Positions 41,511 to 50,646 of a stretch of 53,981 nt of DNA are shown piece by piece. The notes beneath the pieces are model-generated. The model was not told where the DNA came from. It saw only the letters and a list, made by a program, of their open reading frames with translations, and did no database searches. The stretch comes from Chromobacterium haemolyticum. Lineage in GTDB: Bacteria; Pseudomonadota; Gammaproteobacteria; Burkholderiales; Chromobacteriaceae. The stretch covers positions 1 through 53,981 of the forward strand of contig NZ_MUKU01000035.1 in the NCBI RefSeq assembly GCF_002081825.1, written 5' to 3'. Both the position numbers and the translations under genes were made by a program. The first letter of the stretch is position 1, and each line of letters opens with the position of its first letter.

Positions 41511-43208
41511 TCACAGTTGCCAGGTCGCCTGCGCCCAGATAGCGGGGTTGCGCGTGTCCTGGCCGCCGTCGTTGCCGACGCGCCAGGCCGCGCTCACATT
41601 CAGTCTCAGGCTGTCGCGCAGCCAGTTCAGGCCCAGTCCGGCCGCGGCGCGGCTCAGGACGGGGTTGCGATAGCCCCAATCGCGCTTGTTGGCGCGGGTT
41701 TGGCCATAGTCGTAAAACAAGGCGGTTTCCACGCCGGGCCAGGCGGCGTAGCGCAGCTCCAGGTTGCCTATCCAGCCTTGGTCGCCGCTGGCGTCGCCAG
41801 CCGGATAGGCGCGCACCGCGTAGGGGCCGCCCAAGCTGATTTTTTCCGAGGAATCCAGATTGCGGTCCGCCCATTGGCCGTTGAATTGGGCGTAGAGGCT
41901 GAAGCGCTGGCTGAGCCGTTGCAGGCGGACGGCGCTGAGGCTGAGCTTGCCGAAATGACCTTGGGTATCGGCGGTCAGCCGGTCGGCCCACCGCGCTATC
42001 GGGTCGTCAATGCCGAGCCGGCCGTAACCGTAGCCCAGCGAGGCCTGGCTGATGCCGCCGCCGCCCCAGCCATCCTGGCCGTTGGCGCTGAGCATGGCGG
42101 TCCATAGGCGCACGCGTTTGGCGCCGCGGCTGTCAAGCAAGTCGATGTCGTCTTTGAGCCGCTTGTCGTCATACATCAGTTGGGCGTAGGCGCTGGCGTT
42201 CCGGCCGCGCCACAGCGGCTGGGAGAGAAATCCGCTTTGGATGCGGGCGTTGCCATGGGCTTCCAGATCCGTGAAGTCCCGTCCCAGCCGGTATTCCATA
42301 TTGGAGTAAGCGGCGCCCACCCGCGTCAGCCAGGGGCCGACCGGCAGTTGATAGGACAGGCGTTGGTATTGCTGGCGGCCATCGCTGCCCATTGCCCGCA
42401 GGCTGAGCTGATCGCCCAGCGCCAGAGGGTTGTTGAGGTTGAGGTTGCCGCCCAGCCGGTATTCGCCGGTGTATTTGCTGCCGTAGTTGTCGAGTTCGAC
42501 GCCGCCGCTCAATCGTTCCCCGGGCAGGGCCTGCACCAGCAGCTCGGAGCTGCCGGCCTGGCTGCCGGGCCGCAGAGTGGAGCGCACTTTGACGCCGGGC
42601 AGGTCATTCAAGCGCAACAGGGCGCTGTCCAGCGCGTCGCGCTCCACCAGCTGGCCCGCCAAAGGGCGCAGCGGCGCTTGCAGCACCTCGTTGCGCACGG
42701 CGGAGGCGTTGTCCAGCGTCACTTGGTCGTAACGGCCTTCCTGAATGTCGATCCGCACCCAGCCGCCTTCGATATCCTGAGGCGGCAGATAGGCTTGGGC
42801 CAGCAGATAGCCGTGCTGCTGATAGAAGCGCGTGATGCCGCTGGCCGCTGCGTGTAGTTCGGCCAGGCTGAGTTCCTGGCCGGCCAAGGCTTGCAGTTGC
42901 CGGGCCAGCGTGTCTTGAGCGAATACGCTGTTGCCGCTGAAGCGGAAACCGGTCACCAGCAGGCGCGGGCCGGTGTCCTGGACGGCCGGGGATTCGGCTG
43001 CCGGCGGCGTCAATTCCAGCTGCGGAGCCGGGGTAGGCAGCAGCTGCGGCCGCGCCGACTCAATGTCGCGCAAGGACTGGCCGGCGTCCGGCCGTTGCGC
43101 CAAGCCGGGCGCGCTCCATGCTAGGCCCAGGCCGGCCGCTAACAGCAGACTATGGGCGCGGCGGTTCAAGATGGGCGCGCGGGACGGGAGGGGGGATCGG
43201 TTCTTCAT
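41511..43208 (-). CDS. TpsB outer-membrane translocator (ShlB/FhaC type)
   Basis: This 565-residue protein has a Sec signal (about 1-38) and a POTRA pair at about 82-230 (VTGFRFSGNSVFAQDTLARQL; VRIDIQEGRYDQVTL). A 16-strand barrel follows. The loop-6 motif appears as VRAYPAGDASGDQGW (variant of the conserved VRGY). A Pro-rich linker (PTPAPQLELTPP) precedes POTRA. It secretes the adjacent TpsA. The gene starts only 10 bases after the usher stop, and the ribosome site is weak, so translation may depend on the upstream gene. Confidence 0.9.
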   Translation of the reverse strand: MKNRSPLPSRAPILNRRAHSLLLAAGLGLAWSAPGLAQRPDAGQSLRDIESARPQLLPTPAPQLELTPPAAESPAVQDTGPRLLVTGFRFSGNSVFAQDTLARQLQALAGQELSLAELHAAASGITRFYQQHGYLLAQAYLPPQDIEGGWVRIDIQEGRYDQVTLDNASAVRNEVLQAPLRPLAGQLVERDALDSALLRLNDLPGVKVRSTLRPGSQAGSSELLVQALPGERLSGGVELDNYGSKYTGEYRLGGNLNLNNPLALGDQLSLRAMGSDGRQQYQRLSYQLPVGPWLTRVGAAYSNMEYRLGRDFTDLEAHGNARIQSGFLSQPLWRGRNASAYAQLMYDDKRLKDDIDLLDSRGAKRVRLWTAMLSANGQDGWGGGGISQASLGYGYGRLGIDDPIARWADRLTADTQGHFGKLSLSAVRLQRLSQRFSLYAQFNGQWADRNLDSSEKISLGGPYAVRAYPAGDASGDQGWIGNLELRYAAWPGVETALFYDYGQTRANKRDWGYRNPVLSRAAAGLGLNWLRDSLRLNVSAAWRVGNDGGQDTRNPAIWAQATWQL

Positions 43209-43218
43209 CGGTTTATCG

Positions 43219-45939
43219 TTATGGCGAAGGCTGGGGTGTGGGCGCCGCCGCCTGCGCCTGCGGCAGGCAGGGGGCGACGAGCATGTCGTAGCGTTGTTGG
43301 CGACCGGCGCGTTTTTCCGGCAATTGATAGTCGATGCGGCATTGCTGCTCCGGCGTGCCGCCCCATTCGACGATGAGCCAGCCGTTGGGCTCCAAGCCTT
43401 TGGCGAAGAGACGGCCGCCTTGTCCGACCACGCCGACGTTGTCGCCCCGGGCGTTGCGCGCGGCGGCGCCGAAGGGCAGCGGCTTGTCGTCCGGCATCCG
43501 GCTGTCGATCAGGGTGGCGCGCGCCACTTCGGTGGCGTAGGACAGCATCACCACGGAACCCGCGCGCGGGGCCAGTCCTTTGCCGGCGGACTGCTTCAGT
43601 TCCACGTCCAGCGGCATGCCCTTGGGATTTACTTCTATGGTGTTGAGGTGGTAAGGCGTCAGGCTGGGCACCACGGCGTAGCCGCGGGCGTCCACCCGGG
43701 CCCGGGTGGCTCCGACCAAGGCGCCTTCCGCGTCCGGCACTCGCACCACGGCCAGGGTTTCCCCCAATGTCTGCGCCAGGGTCACGCCGCCGGGGTGCGC
43801 CACCAGGGCGCCGGCGGCGCTGGCGGAATACTGGTTGTAGCCTCGGCCCGCGCTGACGCTGGCGTTCAACTGCGTGTAAGGCAGCTGATACCCCAGGCCG
43901 GCGCTGCCGCCTCCGCCGCCGCGTTCGGAATGGCTGGCGGAGACGGAGTAACTGCCGCGGTTGTCGTCGCCCAGGGTGCCGGCCAGGCTGGTGGTGGTCT
44001 GCAAGCCGCTGTCGGAGTCATGGGAAAGGAAGCCGCTGAGCGTGGGCAAACGCCGGCTGTCGCCCAGGGGAAGGCTCAAATTGAGTGCATAGGTGGTCCG
44101 GCTGCGTTCCTGGGAGGTCGGTCCTTGGGCCAGATTGCGCGAACGTTGGGCGGAGAGGGTGTAGCTGACGGAGCCCACGCTGCCGCCGTAACCCACCGAG
44201 AAGTTGACCTCCTTGCTGTCGCTGCCCCAAAACTGTTGCATGGAGCCATTGGCGTACAAGGAGCCGCCGCCCAGTTGCTGGCTGATGTTGACGTCGAAGC
44301 GATGACGCTGGCGCACGATCGCGTTCAGCGTCCGCCGCCGCTGGTATTGATCCTCCGCGACGATGCGCTCGATCAAGCTCAGATAACCGGAGGTGGAGTA
44401 GCGATAGGCCAGCAGCGAGAAGTTGGTGCCGGTGCTGTTCAGCTTTTTGCTGTACGACAGCCGCAGGCTGTTGCCCTGGATGCGCCGGTCGCCGGACAAG
44501 CGGCTTTCGGCTCGGGTCAGGTCAGCGGCGAAAGCGCCGACGCTGGTATTGGCCGCCACGCCAAACAGCCCCGAGGCGTAACCCTGGGAGGCCGTCGCGC
44601 CGGCGTAAGCCGTCCACATGCCGTTCAGGCCGCGCTGGTAAATGGCTTGGGCGAACAGCGGGTCGTCTGTCAGGCCGGGCTGCTTGACCTGGCCGGCGAT
44701 CAGGCTGTAACGCTGGACTCCGCCGCGCAAAAGCTGCGGCGTGGCCGCATAGGGCACCACGCTGGTGTATTCCTGGCCGTCGGCCTCGGTGACTTTGACC
44801 AGCAGGTCGCCGCCCTCGCCGCTGGCCTGCAGATCGTTGATGGTGAAGGCGCCGGGCGCCACGGTGGTTTCATAGATCAGATAGCCGCGCTGGCTTACGC
44901 TGACTTTGGCGTTGGTCCGTGCCGTGCCGTGGATCGCCGGCGCGTAATGGCGCTGGGTGTCCGGCATCATGCGCTCGTCGCTGCTGAGCTGGACGCCGCG
45001 GAAGGACAGGCTGTCGAACAGCTCGCCGCTGCTGGCGGTTTCGCCCAGCACCAGCTGCGAACGCCAAGCCGGCACATCGGTTTGCAGATAGACCGAGCCG
45101 CTTTGATAGCGGGCGGCGCGTCCTGTCCCCCAAGACAAGGCACCGTTGTGGCGCAGCCGCCACGCGCCCAGGTTCAGGCCGCCGTTGAGGCCCAGGTAGC
45201 CGCTATTGGAGCGCTTGCCCTGGTTTTCGCTGCTGTACAGGTTGACGTTGTAGTTGAGCAGGCCGGCGGAGACGCCGTTTTCCCATTTTTCCGGGCCAAC
45301 ATAGGTGCTGGCGGAGGCGAAATGCACGAAGATGGCCGGCACTTGCAAGGACAGTTTTTGCTCGGCCATGTCGGTATTGACGCTGGCGCCTGGAACGTAC
45401 TGCCCCAGATCGCCGCAGAACAAGGCGTCTGGCATGGGGTTGAGCTCGTCTGACCCGCTTTGGCCTCGCGCGGCCTTGTCCATATTGATGCCCAGCCGCT
45501 CCAGTTGCTCCCTGCGGAAGCAGGGGCGCGCCCCCGTCCCGGATGCCGTTTCGACGAATTCGATGTCTTCCATGCCCTGCCAGCGGCCATTGACGCTGAT
45601 TTCCAGACGGTAGGTCCCCGGCGGGGTTTTTCCTTCCTGTTCAAAACGGCTGAGGTCCAGCGGCGGCCCGCCCGCCCCGGTAAACAGATAGGCGGAGTCG
45701 AACACCAGGCCTCGCGCATTGCCCGAGGCGGGGGTTGCGGGCGGCCGGATAGCGGTCAGCGCGGCGCCGTGGGCTTCGGCGGAGTCGGGCAAATCGGTCG
45801 TACCCGTATTGCCGGACGCGCCAACGGCGGGCGCCGCGCCGGCCAGCATGCCGCCAAACACACCCACTGCCCACCAAGCCAGAGGCTTGGTTTTGGGCGC
45901 ACGCGCCCGGGCTTTGTCGCTTACGCTCAAGCCGATCAT
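43219..45939 (-). CDS. Fimbrial outer-membrane usher (FimD/PapC type)
   Basis: This 906-residue protein has a long signal region (about 1-40) and an N-terminal chaperone-binding domain (FDSAYLFTGAGGPPLDLSRF). A 24-strand barrel with plug domain follows (GAFTINDLQASGEGGDLLVKVTEADG is the plug-region signature). The C-terminal domains carry the Cys pair near residues 865-895. It assembles subunits delivered by the adjoining chaperone across the outer membrane. GAGGC precedes the ATG. An internal Gly-rich segment (SERGGGGGSAGLGYQ) lies in the barrel. It is a middle gene of the operon. Confidence 0.92.
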   Translation of the reverse strand: MIGLSVSDKARARAPKTKPLAWWAVGVFGGMLAGAAPAVGASGNTGTTDLPDSAEAHGAALTAIRPPATPASGNARGLVFDSAYLFTGAGGPPLDLSRFEQEGKTPPGTYRLEISVNGRWQGMEDIEFVETASGTGARPCFRREQLERLGINMDKAARGQSGSDELNPMPDALFCGDLGQYVPGASVNTDMAEQKLSLQVPAIFVHFASASTYVGPEKWENGVSAGLLNYNVNLYSSENQGKRSNSGYLGLNGGLNLGAWRLRHNGALSWGTGRAARYQSGSVYLQTDVPAWRSQLVLGETASSGELFDSLSFRGVQLSSDERMMPDTQRHYAPAIHGTARTNAKVSVSQRGYLIYETTVAPGAFTINDLQASGEGGDLLVKVTEADGQEYTSVVPYAATPQLLRGGVQRYSLIAGQVKQPGLTDDPLFAQAIYQRGLNGMWTAYAGATASQGYASGLFGVAANTSVGAFAADLTRAESRLSGDRRIQGNSLRLSYSKKLNSTGTNFSLLAYRYSTSGYLSLIERIVAEDQYQRRRTLNAIVRQRHRFDVNISQQLGGGSLYANGSMQQFWGSDSKEVNFSVGYGGSVGSVSYTLSAQRSRNLAQGPTSQERSRTTYALNLSLPLGDSRRLPTLSGFLSHDSDSGLQTTTSLAGTLGDDNRGSYSVSASHSERGGGGGSAGLGYQLPYTQLNASVSAGRGYNQYSASAAGALVAHPGGVTLAQTLGETLAVVRVPDAEGALVGATRARVDARGYAVVPSLTPYHLNTIEVNPKGMPLDVELKQSAGKGLAPRAGSVVMLSYATEVARATLIDSRMPDDKPLPFGAAARNARGDNVGVVGQGGRLFAKGLEPNGWLIVEWGGTPEQQCRIDYQLPEKRAGRQQRYDMLVAPCLPQAQAAAPTPQPSP

Positions 45940-46030
45940 GAATTGCCTCGTATTGCGCTGTGCCGCCGCGGCAGGGGCAAGCCCTTGTCGGCGGTTGGGG
46001 ATGGAAATCTTGGGAACGGGCGCGTCGGAC

Positions 46031-46771
46031 TTATTGCAGCCGTGCCTCCGCGTCTATGGTTCCGCCAAAGTCGCTGACGGCCTGAAATTGCAGCAAGGCC
46101 CCGGTCTTGAAGGCCTGAGCTTGCCGCTTGATCAAAAACCGCTCGGAGGAGAAAGGCTTCACCATGTCAACCGCCACCTCGACCGGTTTGGCGCCGTCAG
46201 CGGCCAGCTTGGCCTGGAACAGAGAGACGAAGAACGGCGTGGGATTCCGGGCCTCCAGGTAACGCTGGCCGTTTTCCGCCACCACTCGCCATTGCATTTT
46301 TTGCGGCGCCAGCGCGGGCTCGCCCGTCAAGGCTTGGGGCCGGAAAAACACTTTCAGCCGAGTGCGGTAAGTAAATTGCAGGTAGTTGTCCCCCGCCGCC
46401 TTGGGCGGGACTTCCAGGAAGTTGATCCAGAACACCGATTCGCGGTCTGGCGGCAAAACGTCCCCGCTGTACACCATGCGCACCACTTGCCGCTTGTCGC
46501 CGTCCAGGCGGACAATCGGCGGCGACAGGGTGAAGGGCACCTGAATATCGCTGGGCGCGACGGTGGCGTCGCCCAAATCCAGCCAGGACTGCACCAGGAT
46601 CGGGTCCTTGCCCTTGTTCTCCAGCTGAATGCTCACTTCCCGTTCCTGGGCGGGATAAATAATCCGCGTTCCCCGGATCACGAGCGCCGCTTCCGCGGCG
46701 CTCGTCCAGCAAAAAGCCGCCACAGCACACACAGCCGCCATTCCCGCATACTTGCGCGCCATCCATGCCAT
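46031..46771 (-). CDS. Periplasmic fimbrial chaperone (PapD type)
   Basis: This 246-residue protein has a Sec signal (about 1-28, ending AEAA) and two Ig-like domains. The N-terminal one reads LVIRGTRIIYPAQEREVSIQLENKG with the G1-F1 stretch RQVVRMVYSGDVLPPDRESVFWINFLEVPP. The conserved Arg at the start and Lys/Arg in the subunit-binding cleft are present. The short F1-G1 loop suggests an FGS chaperone. It donates a strand to pilin subunits. The ribosome site GGGAGGAG is strong. It lies 40 bases after the pilin gene and 91 before the usher. Confidence 0.9.
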   Translation of the reverse strand: MAWMARKYAGMAAVCAVAAFCWTSAAEAALVIRGTRIIYPAQEREVSIQLENKGKDPILVQSWLDLGDATVAPSDIQVPFTLSPPIVRLDGDKRQVVRMVYSGDVLPPDRESVFWINFLEVPPKAAGDNYLQFTYRTRLKVFFRPQALTGEPALAPQKMQWRVVAENGQRYLEARNPTPFFVSLFQAKLAADGAKPVEVAVDMVKPFSSERFLIKRQAQAFKTGALLQFQAVSDFGGTIDAEARLQ

Positions 46772-46811
46772 GGCCGCTCCTCCCTAGCTGACAGTCAGAT
46801 AAACGCGCCGA

Positions 46812-47399
46812 TTATTGGTAAGCCAGCACATAGTCGATCTGGCTGAATACCGCGCCGCTGCCCGGCACGGTGCCGGTGTTGACGCGCTGGAGCTTGGCCG
46901 ACAAGGGAATATTGGCGGAGCGTTGCACCACAGGTTGGCCATCTGCCGGCACGCTAGGCGTCAAGGTGGCGATCGGCATGTCCGCGCTATTGGTGGAGCC
47001 CAGAGGGATCTTGACCGCGCTGCCGCCAGAGCCTTTGTACAGTTCGATTTCCAGGTTGGACGCCGCGCTCGGTCCGCTCAGCTTCAAGCGGCCGGTTTCT
47101 TTGTTCACGTTCTGGTTATTGGGGTTGAAGGCGATCTGCACGCGGGAGGCGTTGCACACATCGGATTGGCCGGAAACGGTCAGGCTGAACGGGACTTCAG
47201 CGCTGCCGGCGGTCGGGATTTGATCAGGCGTCAGGTTATTGAAGTCCACCACTTTGTAGCCGTCTTCCTGACCATCGATCAGGCAAGTGCTGGTGGCTAC
47301 GCTGCCCTTGAATACAATCTCGCCGCGGTTGGCGGCAAACGCCTGGGAAGCCATGCCCACGCCCAAGGCCAGCGAAACAATGATTGCCAGTTTATTCAT
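46812..47399 (-). CDS. Major fimbrial subunit
   Basis: This 195-residue protein has a Sec signal (about 1-23, ending AFA) and the donor-strand region ANRGEIVFKGSVATSTC. The incomplete Ig fold has the Cys39-Cys82 pair and a C-terminal aromatic motif, IDYVLAYQ. These are typical of chaperone-usher pilins. It is the first gene of the minus-strand operon. The start at 47399 has GGAG 7 bases upstream. Confidence 0.9.
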   Translation of the reverse strand: MNKLAIIVSLALGVGMASQAFAANRGEIVFKGSVATSTCLIDGQEDGYKVVDFNNLTPDQIPTAGSAEVPFSLTVSGQSDVCNASRVQIAFNPNNQNVNKETGRLKLSGPSAASNLEIELYKGSGGSAVKIPLGSTNSADMPIATLTPSVPADGQPVVQRSANIPLSAKLQRVNTGTVPGSGAVFSQIDYVLAYQ

Positions 47400-47805
47400 A
47401 AAGCACTCCACACTTAATTAAGTTAAATCACAGCCGTGACCATGTTTCCTGACCACCGCCCGCTTGGCAGGCCGTCGCCTGAAATTGCCACAGTCTGCCG
47501 CCAATGACCGACATAGTCGTCAATCGGCAGGCACATTATCAGTAGCTATTCTTAATAATTGAATAAGGCGTTTCTTAAAACCCGGGCTTTGGCCGCAGAT
47601 TAAGGAATTACTTAATGGAATAAATAATTGCGTGATTAAGCGAGGCCGTCACTGTGGATGCTGTGTAATAGCCCGCACCCTTTCTGAAGCGTGCTGCAGG
47701 TGCGCATCCTGAAATAGTACAGCGAGGGAGCGAGCACGGAGCAACGCCGCTATCGGGCCGCGCAGCAGGTTTTTCGAGGTCCCTAGAAGAAGCAGGGTTG
47801 TCAGC
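47400..47805. other. Upstream region of the fimbrial/TPS operon and IS5 5' debris
   Basis: About 400 bp that should hold the minus-strand operon promoter. The 47530-47640 part is AT-rich. The 47640-47805 part is probably rearranged IS debris preceding the transposase remnant. I cannot place a promoter with confidence. Confidence 0.35.
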
Positions 47806-48383
47806 ATCTCCTGATGGATAGCACCGGCATCAAGAGGATGGGCGAAGGAGAGTGGAAGGTGAAAAAGCATGGTGCTGACTACCTCCGTCAATGGCGCAAG
47901 CTGCATCTGGGAATGGATGCACAGACGCTGGAAATCCCGGTAATGGAGGTGACCGACAATCGCACCGGCGATGCCACGATGCTACCTGAGCTGCTATCGC
48001 AAATTCGGGCGGCACAGGGACTGGTGACGGTGACAACGGATGGGTCGTGCGACACGTCTATGTCACGCAGCAATTGTGGAGCGCGGAGCTGCCATTATCC
48101 CCCCGCGACGAAATGGCCAATTTTGGCAAGGGAATTCACAAGGCAAGCAGGCGCGCAATGAGTCGCTACGCTTAGTGAAGTATCTGGGGCGAACGCTCTG
48201 GAAAAAGTGGAGTGGCTACCATCGCCGCAACTTGGTTGAAACGAGGATGCACTGCTTCAAATTACTGGCAGACCGGGTCAAGTCGGGGGACTTTGACCGG
48301 TAGGTGGCGAGCTTCAAATCTGTGCAACGATTCTGAATCGTTTCACAGCGCTAGGTACGCCGCAAACGGTACGCGCGGGATAA
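47806..48383 (+). pseudogene. Decayed IS5-family transposase
   Basis: The region encodes the C-terminal two thirds of an IS5-type DDE transposase. The first frame reads LLMDSTGIKRMGEGEWKVKKHG...EVTDNRTGDATMLPELLSQI. A frameshift near 48055 leads into RLCHAAIVERGAAIIPPRRNG...WKKWSGYHRRNLVETRMHCFKLL. A stop at 48301 and further damage follow before the family C-terminus LGTPQTVRAG-TAA at 48351-48383. The N-terminal third is missing. It cannot be active. It separates the two divergent fimbrial clusters. Confidence 0.85.
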
Positions 48384-48412
48384 GTCTGTTTGTGGATAGC
48401 TCAACCTTTAAC

Positions 48413-48431
48413 TGATTTGTGCAACAAAGCC
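48413..48431 (+). repeat. Right terminal inverted repeat of the IS5-family remnant
   Basis: The complement reads GGCTTTGTTGCACAAATCA, close to the IS903-group end (GGCTTTGTTGAATAAATC). It lies 30 bases past the degenerate transposase stop. No matching left end was found, consistent with a 5' deletion of the element. Confidence 0.65.
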
Positions 48432-49040
48432 TGTCAAATCGCTACGCTCCACCACCAATGGCAGAAAAATATGTCAACCCGAGCCTATATTATCGAAGGG
48501 CATTTCGATTGCTTGAATAAGTGGCTTATTAAATTAAGATGTTCAATCTTAAAGCGATATATCTCACAATAAATAAAATGGCGATTGTGGTGCATTAATT
48601 GTTCTATTTTTTGACTTAGCTGCTGGTGGCAATAGGTATCAGCGTTCTACTCGTTGAGTATGGCCGGTAAAAAGAGGCTGTAGTTTGCCTCTGACGTTGA
48701 TTCTAGTGATCAATAGAAGTCTCATGGAAATATTATGTCAATTGTTTTTTTGATGTCTAATGTAAGTCATTTGTATTAAATTTCAGTGATTGGAATAACT
48801 AGACTGCTTAACTTGCACGGGACAGATTAGGTAATAGCAAGTGGAGAGTGTTATTTGGACAATAAAGTTATCGATTTAAGGAAATCCTTATAGGCGCAGT
48901 TGTTGTTAGATACGTATTCTCTGCACTGCTTGCTGCAGTAGTGATGCGGGTTTTGCTGCTGGTGACAGCAAGCTTTTGCAATAACAAAGCATCACCTGAG
49001 GTGGGCTGAATATTGCCAATTTTTTATATGGAGGTTTTCT
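48432..49040. other. AT-rich upstream region of the DUF1120 fimbrial cluster
   Basis: About 600 bp without a credible gene. It ends in a ribosome site (GGAGG) 7 bases before a GTG start. A GC-rich hairpin-like stretch (CTGCTTGCTGCAG; GTGATGCGGG...) near 48928-48975 and long AT runs suggest a regulated promoter. I cannot assign exact elements. Confidence 0.35.
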
Positions 49041-49766
49041 GTGAAAAAGAAAAGCTTGCTTTTAGCATTGGGAATTATGTTTTCTGGGGCGTCGCAATTG
49101 GCGGCGGCAAACAGTGCAGACCTTTTAATTAAAGGAAGATTAGTTCCACCGGCGTGCACACCGGCCTTGGATGGCGGTGCGATTATCGATTATGGCGATA
49201 TCCCGGTGTCCAATCTGAGCAATAGCAAAGCGTACACGCTGGAAGATCGCAATACTAATCTGACGGTAACCTGCCAGGAGGATACCGCGCTGGGCATCCG
49301 CATCACCGATGCCCGCACGGAGAGCAAGCCGGTGTTGGGCACTGAAATTCCACAGCCGGTCACGCATTCTCAATCCACGCATGTGGCCACTTCGAACACC
49401 CAGACCATGGGCTTGGGAAATGATGCGGCTAAAGGCAAGCTCGGCGTATGGTGGATGACGATTGATAAAACGAGGTTGAAAGCGACCAATGTTGAGTCAA
49501 ATGAGGTGCAAGGGAAGGAGTTGTTATTCTCAGCTGACAATGGTGCAAGTTGGGGGTATGTAGCAGTATTCCCAATTGAAGCTCATGCTTTTTCGTCCAA
49601 TGTCACTTTTGCAATTCAAGGAGGTACAACTCTTGCCCCTGCAGTGGCCGCTGTGCATACCTTCCCGTTGGTGGTGGGGGCGGCATTGAATACCAAAGGA
49701 CGGTTGAGCGTGAAGGACGACACCAAACTGGATGGCAAAGGTACTTTCACTATTTATTACCAGTGA
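49041..49766 (+). CDS. DUF1120 fimbrial-type subunit, first copy
   Basis: This 241-residue protein has a Sec signal (about 1-23, ending LAAAN) followed by ADLLIKGRLVPPACTPALDGGAIIDYGDI. That V-P-P-A-C-T-P opening is characteristic of DUF1120 proteins. A second Cys (VTCQED) offers a pilin-like disulfide. The C-terminus GTFTIYYQ is a terminal strand. GTG start with GGAGG 7 bases upstream. DUF1120 proteins are the subunits of the beta-type chaperone-usher clusters. The middle of the gene (about 49470-49600) is more AT-rich than the rest. Confidence 0.8.
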   Translation: MKKKSLLLALGIMFSGASQLAAANSADLLIKGRLVPPACTPALDGGAIIDYGDIPVSNLSNSKAYTLEDRNTNLTVTCQEDTALGIRITDARTESKPVLGTEIPQPVTHSQSTHVATSNTQTMGLGNDAAKGKLGVWWMTIDKTRLKATNVESNEVQGKELLFSADNGASWGYVAVFPIEAHAFSSNVTFAIQGGTTLAPAVAAVHTFPLVVGAALNTKGRLSVKDDTKLDGKGTFTIYYQ

Positions 49767-49901
49767 TTTGCTTGAGCGAATCAGCGCTGAATAAGTCTTG
49801 AGTCAGCGAGCTTGAATACGGGCCGGCGGCATGCTTGCCAGCCCGGTTGATACGGTTTGGCGCGGTGAATAAACGCCGTCCTTGATGGAAAAGAGTTTCA
49901 T

Positions 49902-50630
49902 ATGATGCATGCGCTGAATGTATTTGCCGTTGCGGTCCGCGGCGGCGCAATGGCCGGCGCCTTAGCGCTGGCCCTGCTGCCCGCGGCGGCCTGGTCCGCC
50001 GGCGTGGTGCCGGAAACCTCGCTGGTGGTGGTGGAAGAGGGCGATGGCGAGGGCGTGATCAACGTCAAGAATACCGACGCCCACGCCAGCCTGATGTATG
50101 TCCGGCTGGAAAATCTGCCAGAAGACCCGGAGCAGCTACTGCTGGCGACGCCGCCAATTTCCAGGGTGGAGGGTGGGGAGAAACAACTGGTCCGCTTTTT
50201 GTTGAAATTGCCGCAGCCGCTGCGGACCGAACGGCTGATGCGGGCGTCTTTCGAGGGGATTCCTGCGGTGTCCGCTGATAAGGGACATCGCATTCAGATG
50301 ACTTTCAATCAGAACCTGCCCGTGCTGATCCGCCCCAAGGGGCTGCCGCGTGAAAGAGAGCCATGGACCAAGTTGCAATGGAGCCAGGCGGAAGACGGCC
50401 GGGTGGAAGTCAAAAACGACAGTCCTTACGTGGTGCGCCTGTCCACACACAAGGTGGAGTTACAGCCTGGCAAGCAAGCGCTGGAGCTGCCCAAGGCCTA
50501 TATCCTGCCCGGCGAGCGCTTGCAGCTGGCGTCGGCCGGCCAGACGCCCTTGGACGCCACTCACGTCAAGCTGTGGCCGGCGACCAGTTACGGCTATGCG
50601 GTGGACTCATTCACTGCGTCCTTAAACTGA
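49902..50630 (+). CDS. Fimbrial periplasmic chaperone of the DUF1120 cluster
   Basis: This 242-residue protein has a Sec signal (about 1-30) and two Ig-like domains. The N-terminal one reads VVPETSLVVVEEGDGEGVINVKNTDAHASLMYVRLEN and RVEGGEKQLVRFLLKLP; the latter is the G1-F1 region that binds subunits. The C-terminal one ends HVKLWPATSYGYAVDSF. It is shorter and more divergent than the 46 kb chaperone, fitting the beta group. It lies 135 bp after the first DUF1120 gene and 16 bp before the second. Confidence 0.85.
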   Translation: MMHALNVFAVAVRGGAMAGALALALLPAAAWSAGVVPETSLVVVEEGDGEGVINVKNTDAHASLMYVRLENLPEDPEQLLLATPPISRVEGGEKQLVRFLLKLPQPLRTERLMRASFEGIPAVSADKGHRIQMTFNQNLPVLIRPKGLPREREPWTKLQWSQAEDGRVEVKNDSPYVVRLSTHKVELQPGKQALELPKAYILPGERLQLASAGQTPLDATHVKLWPATSYGYAVDSFTASLN

Positions 50631-50646
50631 ACGGTGAAGCCTGGTC

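Noticed and set aside
42931-45453. 840-residue plus-strand open frame
   Set aside because: Antisense to the usher and TpsB genes, which have clear domains and signal peptides.
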